Assembly: GCF_012913485.1 (NCBI RefSeq)
Contig: NZ_CP051774.1
Location: 2,728,001 to 2,792,000, forward strand
DNA from: Luteolibacter luteus
GTDB taxonomy: Bacteria; Verrucomicrobiota; Verrucomicrobiia; Verrucomicrobiales; Akkermansiaceae
Length of the DNA stretch: 64,000 nucleotides
Direction of reading: 5' to 3'
Under the pieces are notes generated by a model. It ran no database searches and was not told the DNA's origin. It saw nothing but the letters and a program-made list of their open reading frames with translations. Shown here one piece after another: positions 18,277-25,995 of the stretch (position 1 is its first letter; every line of letters begins with the position of its first letter). A program made the position numbers and the translations under genes.

Positions 18277-18684
18277 TCATCGCCCTGCGTCCCTTGAGCC
18301 CGGCCGACCTTGGCCGGGCTTTTTCTTGGCGGCGAAAGGCTTCCCCGAACCTGCGGGGCCGCTGCCGGGCCGACCTTTCTTCCGCGCGAAGAACTCCTTC
18401 TTCGCCTGCACTTTCGGCCGGGGTTGGTCAGGCTTCAGCAACGAAGAGGTTGCAGCGCGTTTCACCCGGAGCTTGAGGGTGCCGAGTTGGAAGCCATCAA
18501 GTGCCTTGATCGCCTTCGCCGCCTGATCGAGATCCGCCATGTCGGCAAAGCCGAAGCCCTTGGATTGACCGGTTTCCTTGTCCATCACCAGATCGAAGGT
18601 CCGGACCTTGCCGTGAGCTTCCAGAAGCTTGCGAACTTCTTCTTCGGGGATGGAGCGATCGATGTTTCGGACCAGGATGATCAT
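18277..18684 (-). CDS. RNA-binding protein with a single RRM domain and basic tail
   Basis: The ATG at 18684 gives 135 residues beginning MIILVRNIDRSIPEEEVRKL; a longer in-frame extension to 18738 would disrupt the usual start. RNP2 is ILVRNI and RNP1 is KGFGFADM, with aromatic residues in the positions that stack on RNA bases. The tail is Lys/Arg/Gly/Pro-rich (KKEFFARKKG, KKKPGQGRPG) and probably unstructured. Small RRM proteins of this type occur in cyanobacteria and Verrucomicrobiota and bind RNA in the cytoplasm. Targets are unknown. The codons for the last 10-15 residues also encode the terminator of the opposing lipoprotein gene. Confidence 0.88.
   Translation of the reverse strand: MIILVRNIDRSIPEEEVRKLLEAHGKVRTFDLVMDKETGQSKGFGFADMADLDQAAKAIKALDGFQLGTLKLRVKRAATSSLLKPDQPRPKVQAKKEFFARKKGRPGSGPAGSGKPFAAKKKPGQGRPGSRDAGR
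18297..18324 (+). terminator. Intrinsic terminator of the lipoprotein gene, inside the RRM coding sequence
   Basis: The perfect 9-bp stem AGCCCGGCC/GGCCGGGCT has a 6-nt loop and is followed by TTTT. It lies 31 bp after the lipoprotein stop. Read on the other strand, the same bases are the final codons of the RRM protein, including part of its Lys run. Confidence 0.85.
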
Positions 18685-18925
18685 GGGATGGCGTTCGGAG
18701 CGGCGACTGTAGCCGGGTATCAGGCGGCAAACGAGCACCGATTTCGACTCCGGGCCTGCTCGGGCGAGCGACCGGGTAGCTTTTCTGTAACCGGATGACG
18801 GGCCGGCCCGTCGAGTAGATGTCCCGAAGTCTAAGGCAAATTAACCGTTAAGCTCTCGTTTGGCGGTCAGCTGCTGTCGGCTGAAGAGGGAAACTCCCCC
18901 CTTACGACCAAAACTGACCAATAAA

Positions 18926-20593
18926 ATGAAGTCGCTGTTCACCCATCCCGTAAGGAACCTCGCCGCTCTGGCGGGCGCCACCGCGCTCGCCGGACCCGTG
19001 CTGGGGGCTCCGCTCCGCTACACCGTTTCCGCTGCAGAAGGCAACGGACTGCTCGGCTCCTCACTGGTCGCCTTGAGCGATCTGGATGCCGATGGCATTC
19101 CGGACTTCGCCGCGGGAGATCCCGGCTACGATTCCGGGGCTCTCGCCGACTCCGGCCAAGTCCTCGTCATTAGCGGAGGAGACGGTTCGATCCTTTTTGA
19201 GCTCACCGGCACGCCTGCCGCAGGCCAAGCCTTCGGCAAGTCCTTGGCAGCACTGGATGCCAACGGGGACGGTACGCTCGACATCGCGGTGGGTGCCAAC
19301 GGTGGCGCCGGCGCTGTTTGGATTTACTCCGGCGCGGACGGATCCGTCCTCCAAACCATCACGGCTGCTTCGCCTGGGGCCGGTTCTTCCTTCGGTGCCG
19401 CCTTGGCTAATGCCGGAGATCAGAATGGCGATGGGACGGCGGATCTCTTCGTGGGCGCACCAGGAGCTGCCGCCCTGACCGGCAGTGTCCTGGTCGTCTC
19501 CGGAGCGGATGGCTCGCTGATCCGCTCACTCACACCGCTGGTAGCCGGCGGGGAATTCGGTGCCTCGCTGGCCAGCGTCGCAGACCTGAATGCCGACGGC
19601 CTCCTCGATGTGGCGGTGGGCTCCCCCGGCCAGCTCGCCGGAAATGGATCCGTGCAGTTGATCCGCAGCTCGGATGGAACGGAAGCCGCGGTCTTCGCCG
19701 GTACCGTGGCTGGTGCCCGTCTTGGCACGACGATCGGCGCGGTGGATGATCGCAACGCCGACGGCGTGGCAGACCTCGTCGTGGGTAGCGGCTCAGGCGG
19801 GTCGGCCTTCGTTCTTTCCGGTAGCGGCCTTCTTTCCCTCTCGGATCTCACCTTGGCCACCGCGACCGCCGCACAACCGGTGGTTTCCGGCGGTGCGATC
19901 GATATCGACTTCAATGGCACGACCGAACTGCTGGTCGGCTTCCCGGGAGCCAGCCCGCTGGCGCAGGTGATGGTGGTCCCGGCCCCCGTGGCCCCGGAAC
20001 CTGCCATTTATGAGGCCACCGTCGCCGGAAGCGGCCTCGGAACTGCGGTCACCGTGATCCCGGGACTGGGATTCGCCGTCGGCGAGCCGCTGCTCAACGG
20101 GGGTGCGGTCCATGTCTTCACCGTGGCCGTCGATACCGATGGCGACGGGGTGCCGGACATCGATGACCACTGTCCGAACTCGATTCTCGATCCGACCGTG
20201 ATCTTCGGCGACGTGGATACCGGTGTGGAAAACCGCGTGGACGAGGACGGCTGCTCGATCGCCGATCTCTTCGCCGCCCTCGAGCCGGAAAGCGGTTGGA
20301 AAAATCACGGACAGTTCGTGTCCAGCGCCGTGAAGCTGGTGAAAAGGCTGCTGCGCGACGGCACCATCAATGCCGACGAAGCCAAGGCCCTGAAGACCGG
20401 TGCCGCCCACTCGAACATCGGCAAGCCGACCAAACCCGGCAAACCGGAGAAGCCAGAGAAGCCTCAGAAACCCGAGAAGCCGGAAAAACCGCAAAAGCCT
20501 GAGAAACCTCAGAAGCCCGAAAAACCGGAAAAGCCCGGCAAGCCCCAGAAGCCAAGCAAACCGGAAAAACCCGGTAAGCCAAACAAGGGCTGA
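18926..20593 (+). CDS. Secreted FG-GAP/integrin-alpha-like propeller with Lys-Pro repeat tail
   Basis: From ATG 18926 the protein has 555 residues with a signal region (MKSLFTHPVRNLAALAGATALAG split by a basic start). At least five FG-GAP blades follow, each with an acidic calcium loop: DLDADGIPDFAAG, DANGDGTLDIAVG, DQNGDGTADLFVG, DLNADGLLDVAVG and DRNADGVADLVVG. A thrombospondin-type-3-like loop (DTDGDGVPDIDD) comes next, then a helical segment. The last 60 or so residues (about 498-555) are an almost pure Lys-Pro-Glu/Gln/Gly repeat (units KPEKPQ and KPGKP). Such propellers bind other proteins or glycans outside the cell; the cationic tail could bind cell wall or acidic polysaccharide. No membrane anchor or sorting signal is visible. 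Confidence 0.85.
   Translation: MKSLFTHPVRNLAALAGATALAGPVLGAPLRYTVSAAEGNGLLGSSLVALSDLDADGIPDFAAGDPGYDSGALADSGQVLVISGGDGSILFELTGTPAAGQAFGKSLAALDANGDGTLDIAVGANGGAGAVWIYSGADGSVLQTITAASPGAGSSFGAALANAGDQNGDGTADLFVGAPGAAALTGSVLVVSGADGSLIRSLTPLVAGGEFGASLASVADLNADGLLDVAVGSPGQLAGNGSVQLIRSSDGTEAAVFAGTVAGARLGTTIGAVDDRNADGVADLVVGSGSGGSAFVLSGSGLLSLSDLTLATATAAQPVVSGGAIDIDFNGTTELLVGFPGASPLAQVMVVPAPVAPEPAIYEATVAGSGLGTAVTVIPGLGFAVGEPLLNGGAVHVFTVAVDTDGDGVPDIDDHCPNSILDPTVIFGDVDTGVENRVDEDGCSIADLFAALEPESGWKNHGQFVSSAVKLVKRLLRDGTINADEAKALKTGAAHSNIGKPTKPGKPEKPEKPQKPEKPEKPQKPEKPQKPEKPEKPGKPQKPSKPEKPGKPNKG
20420..20590 (+). repeat. Low-complexity Lys-Pro coding repeat
   Basis: About 170 bp of short degenerate units of 6-9 bp (AAGCCN GAG/AAA types) encode alternating KP with E, Q or G. 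Synonymous variation between units (aaaccg, aagcct, aaaccc) shows selection on the protein repeat rather than recent slippage alone. Confidence 0.8.
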
Positions 20594-20632
20594 TGCCGCT
20601 CGCGGTGAATTGATCTCAAGCCCCCCGAACCC

Positions 20633-20668
20633 AACCGGCGAACCGAAAGGTTAGCCGGTTTCTTTTTC
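20633..20668 (+). terminator. Intrinsic terminator of the FG-GAP gene
   Basis: Arms AACCGGC and GCCGGTT enclose a second stem AACC/GGTT capped by a GAAA tetraloop, followed by TCTTTTTC. It lies 40 bp after the stop codon and faces the end of the convergent LysR gene. Confidence 0.9.
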
Positions 20669-20736
20669 GTCACACCACTGAGATCCCTGCTCCTTGCATT
20701 GAGGACCTCGAGCCGGGTTCGGGAGGTAATTTTTTG

Positions 20737-21645
20737 TTAGAACAGGATGTCGGCAATGAACTGCTTCACGTGAAGCGGCGTGGTGCTGCGCTTGGGCGCG
20801 ATCACCGCGAGTTCGCGCCGAAGCGGGACAGGAAGAGGAACCCTCTGAAGCTGCCGCTTCCGCGGAAAAGTGCTAAGGGCACGGCGCGGAACACATGCGA
20901 CACCCATGCCCAAGGCGGCAAGATGGACCGCCATGTCGAAACTATCGGTTTCCATCGCCACTCCCAGCTCAAGTCCTTGGGCGCTCCACCACTGATCGAT
21001 GATCGCCCGCGAGATCGTGCGGCTCGGCGGAGCGATCCAGCTCTGGGCTCTCACCCACTTCTTCCAAACGCGGCTGTCCTTGGTGTCCGCGGGGACTTCA
21101 ATGGCGCGAGGAGCCACGATCGCAAAGTCATCGGGAATCCGATGGATGACCTCGACGAGACCAGGCAGGGAAGCCGAGGGACAAAGCACCGCGACATCCA
21201 GCTGACAAGCAGCCACGGCCTCCATCAACGCGGAGCCGCCGAGATGGCTCACGGTGGTGCGGACCTCAGGATGCCTCCTCAAATGTGCGTACAGTAAGCC
21301 AGGAAGGTGCGCCAAGGTCACGCTCCGCGAGATCCCGATCCGAATCTCCTTGGTCTCGCCGAGAAACTGTTCGCGGATTCTCCTCAGCGCCCCATCAAGG
21401 ATACCGGAGAGGGCTTCCGTTTCGCGGAGCAGAATCTCCCCGGCGGGAGTGAGCGCCAGCTTGCGGGTACTCCGCTCGAAGATCCGGACACCGAGCCGCC
21501 CCTCAATAATCTGGATCTGGCGGGTAAGCGCGCTCTGAGAGAGCCCGACGGCTTTTGCCGCCGCGGTCACACTGCCCCGCCCCGCGACCAGCTTCAGCAG
21601 ATGAAGGCCATGTAGGTCAATCGGAGGTGGGGCGTCTGGATTCAT
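20737..21645 (-). CDS. LysR-family transcriptional regulator
   Basis: From the ATG at 21645 the protein has 302 residues, the usual LysR length; the frame is open further upstream but would place 73 extra residues before the HTH. The N-terminal winged helix is LHLLKLVAGRGSVTAAAKAV then SQSALTRQIQIIEGRLGVRIFER. The C-terminal part is the periplasmic-binding-like effector domain (EIRIGISRSVTLAHLPGLL; QLDVAVLCPSA). It is divergent from the ferredoxin gene with a 69-bp gap, so it probably regulates itself and that gene. A T-N11-A dyad overlaps its own start codon. The effector is unknown. Confidence 0.9.
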   Translation of the reverse strand: MNPDAPPPIDLHGLHLLKLVAGRGSVTAAAKAVGLSQSALTRQIQIIEGRLGVRIFERSTRKLALTPAGEILLRETEALSGILDGALRRIREQFLGETKEIRIGISRSVTLAHLPGLLYAHLRRHPEVRTTVSHLGGSALMEAVAACQLDVAVLCPSASLPGLVEVIHRIPDDFAIVAPRAIEVPADTKDSRVWKKWVRAQSWIAPPSRTISRAIIDQWWSAQGLELGVAMETDSFDMAVHLAALGMGVACVPRRALSTFPRKRQLQRVPLPVPLRRELAVIAPKRSTTPLHVKQFIADILF

Positions 21646-21664
21646 TCCTCTAGCGCATGAATCC
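21638..21664. promoter_or_regulatory. LysR-type operator overlapping the regulator start codon
   Basis: GGATTCAT (21638-21645) and ATGAATCC (21657-21664) are perfect 8-bp inverted arms separated by exactly 11 bp, the classic LysR T-N11-A geometry. One arm is the first eight coding bases of the LysR gene itself. A third partial half-site, ATGAATT, lies at 21675-21681 toward the ferredoxin gene. The arrangement predicts autorepression and control of the divergent gene. Confidence 0.6.
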
Positions 21665-21714
21665 ATATCACCAATGAATTTCACGCAAGACGGAACCGGA
21701 GATACTCCCCATCC

Positions 21715-21945
21715 ATGGCCGACCGAACCGAAAAGCAGCGCCTCAACGCCCCCGGACGATTCTACAACGATATCAGCTGCATCGACTGTGATCTCTGCCG
21801 CGAAATCGCCCCGACATTTTTCCGTAGGGATGATGAGGAGGGCCAAAGCTACGTCTGGAATCAACCCGTCAGCCCGCCGGAACTGGAACTCGCCCGCGAG
21901 GCACTCGATAGCTGCCCGACCAACTCGATCGGCTGTGATGGATGA
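21715..21945 (+). CDS. Ferredoxin, single [4Fe-4S] cluster
   Basis: This 76-residue acidic protein has cluster ligands C22, C25 and C28 (CIDCDLC) and the distal C67-P (SCPTNSI). That is the layout of monocluster bacterial ferredoxins of the Fer4_13 type, with one extra Cys at 74. It should carry electrons in the cytoplasm; its partner enzyme is not in the window. It is divergent from a LysR regulator and is followed 42 bp later by the RlmM-like methyltransferase. The residues between the two cysteine clusters form a short charged helix, as expected. Confidence 0.9.
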   Translation: MADRTEKQRLNAPGRFYNDISCIDCDLCREIAPTFFRRDDEEGQSYVWNQPVSPPELELAREALDSCPTNSIGCDG

Positions 21946-21987
21946 TTCGGGATTGTTCGTGGTGTCGTTTCACCGCAGGAAGGCGCT

Positions 21988-23055
21988 GTGCCTGAGATCC
22001 CTGCCGCCGATTCCTTCCTGCTCCGCATCCCGGACGTGTTTGCAAAACACTCGCCAGAGATCCTCGGCAAGCTGGGAGCTAGCCCGCTGAAGAAGCTGGG
22101 TAGCGACTACCAAATGGTGCGGCTGGAAAATCCCGCGACGCTCCAAGATTCGGAGTGGGCGGCTTTTGTGAAGTGGCGGCTGCCGATCCACCACGCTTGG
22201 CCCTGCAATCCCCAGAAGATGGAGGGCTTCGTGGAAAAGGCGGCTCAGGCGATCCTGAAGAAGTTCGGGGACTCACAGGCGCAGGCCCTTTTCACAGGCC
22301 CGCTGCAGACTTCGGCGGCGCATCCCTTTTACAAGCACCTGGCCACCAATCTCCGTGGCCGGACTCTCCAGCTCTTTCCCGCCTTTCCCGTGAAGCAGGT
22401 GGAAGATCAGGATCCGGACCAGCCCACGCTTTTCTGCCTCGTCGGGAAAGAAGGGCTTTTCTGCGGGCTCGCCACTCCAAGAGAGACAAACGGCTTCTAC
22501 CCGGGTGGCACCAAGTTCATCAGTCAGAACACCGAATCCACCATCAGCCGCGCCGGAGCAAAGATTGCCGAGGCCCTGCACTACATCGAGCTCTACCGGC
22601 CGGTGCCAAAGGACGGCGCTCACTGGCTGGAGCTGGGCGCCAGCCCTGGCGGGATGACCTCCGAACTGCTCGCGCGCGGCTACCGGGTGACCGCGGTGGA
22701 CAAGGCGGCGATGGATGACCGCCTGAAGATCAAGCCCGGGCTGGCCATCGTGCGGAATGACGTGGACGCCTTCCGCCCTTCGGAACAGGAGACCTTTGAC
22801 GCCCTGCTCAGTGACATGAACGGGGATGCCCGGGGCTCGCTGCGCCAGGTGGCCCGGCTCTCCGCCCACTTGAAGAAAGGCTCACTTGTGGTCTTCACCC
22901 TGAAGGGTGCCGGCACGGAATCGCCGGAGGAACTGATCGAGCTCTGCCGGGCAGCAAGAGCTTACGCGGAGGCCTCCGGGCTGCGGGTGATCGCGTGCAC
23001 CCACCTGACCTACAACCGTCATGAACTGACACTTTTCCTTAGCCGGGAAAAGTGA
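21988..23055 (+). CDS. RlmM-like SAM-dependent 2'-O-ribose methyltransferase (FtsJ/RrmJ fold)
   Basis: The protein has 355 residues. The GTG start is supported by an AGGAAGG Shine-Dalgarno sequence 6 bp upstream. The N-terminal half holds a THUMP-like region with SQNTESTISRAGAKIAEAL; the C-terminal half has motif I LELGASPGGMTSELLARGY near residue 213, then VTAVDKAAM, SDMNGDA, FTLKG and HELTLFLS. This reproduces the RlmM/FtsJ signature and most of the catalytic K-D-K-E set (Asp in SDM, Lys in TLKG, Glu in HEL). RlmM methylates 23S rRNA C2498 in E. coli; the exact target here is inferred. The gene may be co-transcribed with the ferredoxin. Confidence 0.82.
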   Translation: MPEIPAADSFLLRIPDVFAKHSPEILGKLGASPLKKLGSDYQMVRLENPATLQDSEWAAFVKWRLPIHHAWPCNPQKMEGFVEKAAQAILKKFGDSQAQALFTGPLQTSAAHPFYKHLATNLRGRTLQLFPAFPVKQVEDQDPDQPTLFCLVGKEGLFCGLATPRETNGFYPGGTKFISQNTESTISRAGAKIAEALHYIELYRPVPKDGAHWLELGASPGGMTSELLARGYRVTAVDKAAMDDRLKIKPGLAIVRNDVDAFRPSEQETFDALLSDMNGDARGSLRQVARLSAHLKKGSLVVFTLKGAGTESPEELIELCRAARAYAEASGLRVIACTHLTYNRHELTLFLSREK

Positions 23056-23077
23056 TCCTGCATGGCGGGCATATGGT

Positions 23078-23083
23078 TTGACA
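23078..23083 (+). promoter_or_regulatory. Possible -35 element of the glutaminase-like gene
   Basis: A perfect TTGACA lies 145 bp upstream of the start in the only sizeable gap nearby. No convincing -10 hexamer is found 16-18 bp downstream, so the promoter assignment is tentative. Confidence 0.3.
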
Positions 23084-23228
23084 GAAAGAACGCGTTTCAA
23101 GACGTAAGGGGGCCGCGCCCGGAAAGAACCCGGGCTCCAACAGGCTTTTGCGGCGACAAACTGCCGCGAGGAGTCCATGGTGATCGACCGGCCCCTCCGG
23201 GCGTTCCCCTCTACCCGTTAGAACCGAA

Positions 23229-25850
23229 ATGAAACGCAACCCCGCTTCGACCCCGAAGACCGCGCTGCTGGCAGCCGGTGCCCTCGGGCTGTCCTTGGCC
23301 CACGGCCAAGTCCGCCCCTCGCCGGCCGGCGAGAACGAGCTGATCCCGCCCTCCACCCCGCTGGTCGCCTGCGATCCCTACTTCAGCATCTGGTCGCCGG
23401 GCGACACGCTGAATGGTGTCGAGACCGCCCACTGGACCGGTCGCCAGCAACAGATGACCAGCCTCGTGAAGGTGGACGGCAAGGCCTTCCGCGTGATGGG
23501 TGCCTCGCCTGCCTCCGCTCCTGCTCTGGAGCAGAAGAGCCTGACCGTCCTTCCGACCCGGACGATCTACACCTTCGAAGGTGCCGGTGTGGCTCTGAGC
23601 CTGAGCTTCACCACCCCTGCCCTGCCGGATGACATCAGCCTGCTTTCCCGCCCGGTCACTTACCTGACCTATGACTTCCGCGCTACCGACGGAAAGCAGC
23701 ACGAGGTGTCCGTCTTCTTCGGCGCTTCCGGCGAGCTGACGGTGAACTCCACCGATCAGGACGTGACGTGGAAAGACGCCAGCTTCGGTGATCTCTCCGT
23801 GGTGAGCCTGGGCTCGAAGGACCAACCGGTCCTCCAGAAGAAGGGTGATGACCAGCGCATCGACTGGGGCTACCTCTATCTGGCCGCTCCGGCGGACGCC
23901 ACGGCCAGCTACGGCTTCGCCGCCCCGGCGGAACTCGCGACGGCTTTCGCGATGAAGGGCATCTCCGGTGGCAAGGGTGCCTCCGGCCAAGCCGACCACG
24001 CCAACAGCGCTGGTGCAGGCCTCGAGCTGAAGCCTTTCCAAGTGGGTGCTGAATCGGTGTCGAAGTGGGCGATGATCGCCTATGACGACATCTACTCGAT
24101 CCAGTTCAACCACAAGAACCTGCGCCCCTACTGGCGCAAGGATGGTTGGGAAGCCAAGGACTTGCTGACCGCTTCCGCGAAGGAATACGCCTCGCTGCAG
24201 GAGCGCTGCGCCAAGTTCGATGAAGAGTTGATGGCCGACCTTCGCAAGCTTGGCGGCGAGAAATACGCCAAGATCTCCGCCCTGGCCTACCGCCACTGTT
24301 TCGCCGCAGGCAAGTTCGTGGCGGATGACAATGGCCAGCCGCTGCAATTCTCGAAGGAGAATCACTCGAACGGCTGCATCGCCACTTCGGATGTCTTCTA
24401 CCCGATGGCTCCACAGTTCCTGCTCTTCGGCCCGAGCGTCGGAAAGTCCTTCCTCGCGCCCTTCATGGAATACGCGAAGAGCGACCGCTGGAAGTTCCCC
24501 TTCGCCCCGCATGATCTCGGCACCTATCCGATTGCCAATGGCCAGGTCTATGGCGGCGGTGAGAAGACCGAGAAGGACCAGATGCCGGTCGAGGAAAGCG
24601 GAAACATCCTGCTCCTCATGGGTGCCATCGCCAAGATGGAAGGAAATGCCGACTACGCCGGTCTCTACTGGGAGAAGCTCGAGCAGTGGGCGGAATACCT
24701 GAAGAAGGAAGGCTACGATCCCGCCAACCAACTCTGCACGGATGACTTCGCCGGCCACATGGCGCACAACGTGAACCTCAGCGCGAAGGCCATCTGCGGT
24801 CTCGGCGCTTTCGGACAGCTCTGCGAGATGCGCGGCGACAAGGCGAAGGCGGAGGAATACTCGAAGCTCGCCAAGGAATTCGCCCAGCGCTGGGTGCAGG
24901 AAGCAAAGGACGGCGACCACTACCGCCTCGCCTTCGACCGTCCGGGCACCTGGAGCCAGAAGTACAACCTCGTGTGGGACAAGATCCTCGGCCTCGGCCT
25001 CTTCCCGGATGAAGTGCTCCGCACCGAGATGGACTACTACAAGAAGATGCAGAAGACCTACGGTGTGCCGCTGGATAACCGCCGCGACTACACCAAGCTC
25101 GACTGGATCGTCTGGACGGCCTCGCTGACGCAGAACCGAGAGGACTTCGAGGCTCTGGTCGCACCGATCTTCAAGTACGTGAACGAAGGTCCGGTCCGCC
25201 TGCCGATGGGTGACTGGTACGACACGGTGACCGCCAGGAAGGAAGGCTTCACCGCCCGCCCGGTGGTCGGTGGCGTCTATCTGCCTGCTCTCTACCACAA
25301 GGACCTGTGGTCGAAGTATGCCGGCCGCGACAAGACCAAGGCCAAGGGCTGGGCTCCGATGCCTGACTACGTGGCTCCGGTGCTCACGACCATCGTCCCG
25401 CACGGCGGCGAGAAAGAAGGCATCACCTGGCAATACACCACGGACCGCCCGCAAGGCGAATGGTTCGCTGCCAACTTCGATGCTTCCGGTTGGAAGAAGG
25501 GCGCTGCGGGCTTCGGTGGCGGTGGTGCTCCGAACACCGCGGTTCGCACCCGCTGGACCAACTCCGACATCTGGCTCCGCCGCGAGATCGAAATGCCGGC
25601 GAGCATTCCGGACAACATCGCGCTGAATGTTTACTTCGATGAAGACATCGACGTTTACATCAACGGGGTGCAGGCCGCTTCCGCAGGTGGCTTCGTCACG
25701 GACTACAGCCTCGTGCCGCTGACCGCGCAGGGCAAGGCCGCCCTGAAGCCCGGCAAGAACGTGATCGCCGTGCACTGCCACCAGACCAGCGGCGGGCAAT
25801 ACATCGACCTCGGCATCGTCGAGGTGCGTCCCGGCGAGAAGAAGAAGTAA
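23229..25850 (+). CDS. Secreted glutaminase A-like protein (DUF4964/DUF5127/DUF4965/DUF1793) with C-terminal beta-sandwich
   Basis: This 873-residue protein has a signal peptide ending ALGLSLAHGQ. The opening (STPLVACDPYFSIWSPGDTL, HWTGRQQQMTSLVKVDGK) is the DUF4964 start of the fungal GtaA and Bacteroidota glutaminase family. The alpha/alpha toroid follows with CIATSDVFYPMAPQFLLFGP, TDDFAGHMAHNVNLSAKAI and DNRRDYTKLDWIVWTASLT. Residues of about 710-870 add a galactose-binding-like sandwich (NIALNVYFDEDIDVYINGV). Family members are reported as extracellular glutaminases, but few bacterial ones have been tested and some may act on sugars. Codons are overwhelmingly C- or G-ending and uniform, suggesting very high expression. 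The start lies 5 bp after a TTAGAA run, with no Shine-Dalgarno sequence. A perfect terminator follows. Confidence 0.85.
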   Translation: MKRNPASTPKTALLAAGALGLSLAHGQVRPSPAGENELIPPSTPLVACDPYFSIWSPGDTLNGVETAHWTGRQQQMTSLVKVDGKAFRVMGASPASAPALEQKSLTVLPTRTIYTFEGAGVALSLSFTTPALPDDISLLSRPVTYLTYDFRATDGKQHEVSVFFGASGELTVNSTDQDVTWKDASFGDLSVVSLGSKDQPVLQKKGDDQRIDWGYLYLAAPADATASYGFAAPAELATAFAMKGISGGKGASGQADHANSAGAGLELKPFQVGAESVSKWAMIAYDDIYSIQFNHKNLRPYWRKDGWEAKDLLTASAKEYASLQERCAKFDEELMADLRKLGGEKYAKISALAYRHCFAAGKFVADDNGQPLQFSKENHSNGCIATSDVFYPMAPQFLLFGPSVGKSFLAPFMEYAKSDRWKFPFAPHDLGTYPIANGQVYGGGEKTEKDQMPVEESGNILLLMGAIAKMEGNADYAGLYWEKLEQWAEYLKKEGYDPANQLCTDDFAGHMAHNVNLSAKAICGLGAFGQLCEMRGDKAKAEEYSKLAKEFAQRWVQEAKDGDHYRLAFDRPGTWSQKYNLVWDKILGLGLFPDEVLRTEMDYYKKMQKTYGVPLDNRRDYTKLDWIVWTASLTQNREDFEALVAPIFKYVNEGPVRLPMGDWYDTVTARKEGFTARPVVGGVYLPALYHKDLWSKYAGRDKTKAKGWAPMPDYVAPVLTTIVPHGGEKEGITWQYTTDRPQGEWFAANFDASGWKKGAAGFGGGGAPNTAVRTRWTNSDIWLRREIEMPASIPDNIALNVYFDEDIDVYINGVQAASAGGFVTDYSLVPLTAQGKAALKPGKNVIAVHCHQTSGGQYIDLGIVEVRPGEKKK

Positions 25851-25878
25851 AGCCGGTTCGGCAGCAGATTATCGCAGA

Positions 25879-25907
25879 GGCCCGGGGAGTGATCCCCGGG
25901 CCTTTTT
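25879..25907 (+). terminator. Intrinsic terminator of the glutaminase-like gene
   Basis: A perfect 10-bp stem GGCCCGGGGA/TCCCCGGGCC is capped by GTGA (a GNRA loop) and followed by TTTTT. It lies 28 bp after the stop codon. Confidence 0.92.
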
Positions 25908-25995
25908 GCTGGAACGACAGGATCGCCCCTATCTCCAAGGTCCCCTCCCAGAAGGAGGTTGTCTCCGGCACCAAGCTGGGGGATAAGGAAACTGC

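Noticed and set aside
20420-20590. Possible CRISPR-like or tandem DNA repeat
   Set aside because: Units are 6-9 bp, in frame and synonymously variable, so it is a protein low-complexity tail, not a CRISPR array.
23211-25799. 862-codon antisense open frame opposite the glutaminase-like gene
   Set aside because: Composition is dominated by Val/Leu/Arg/His/Gly with no recognisable domain; it arises from the extreme GC3 bias of the true gene.
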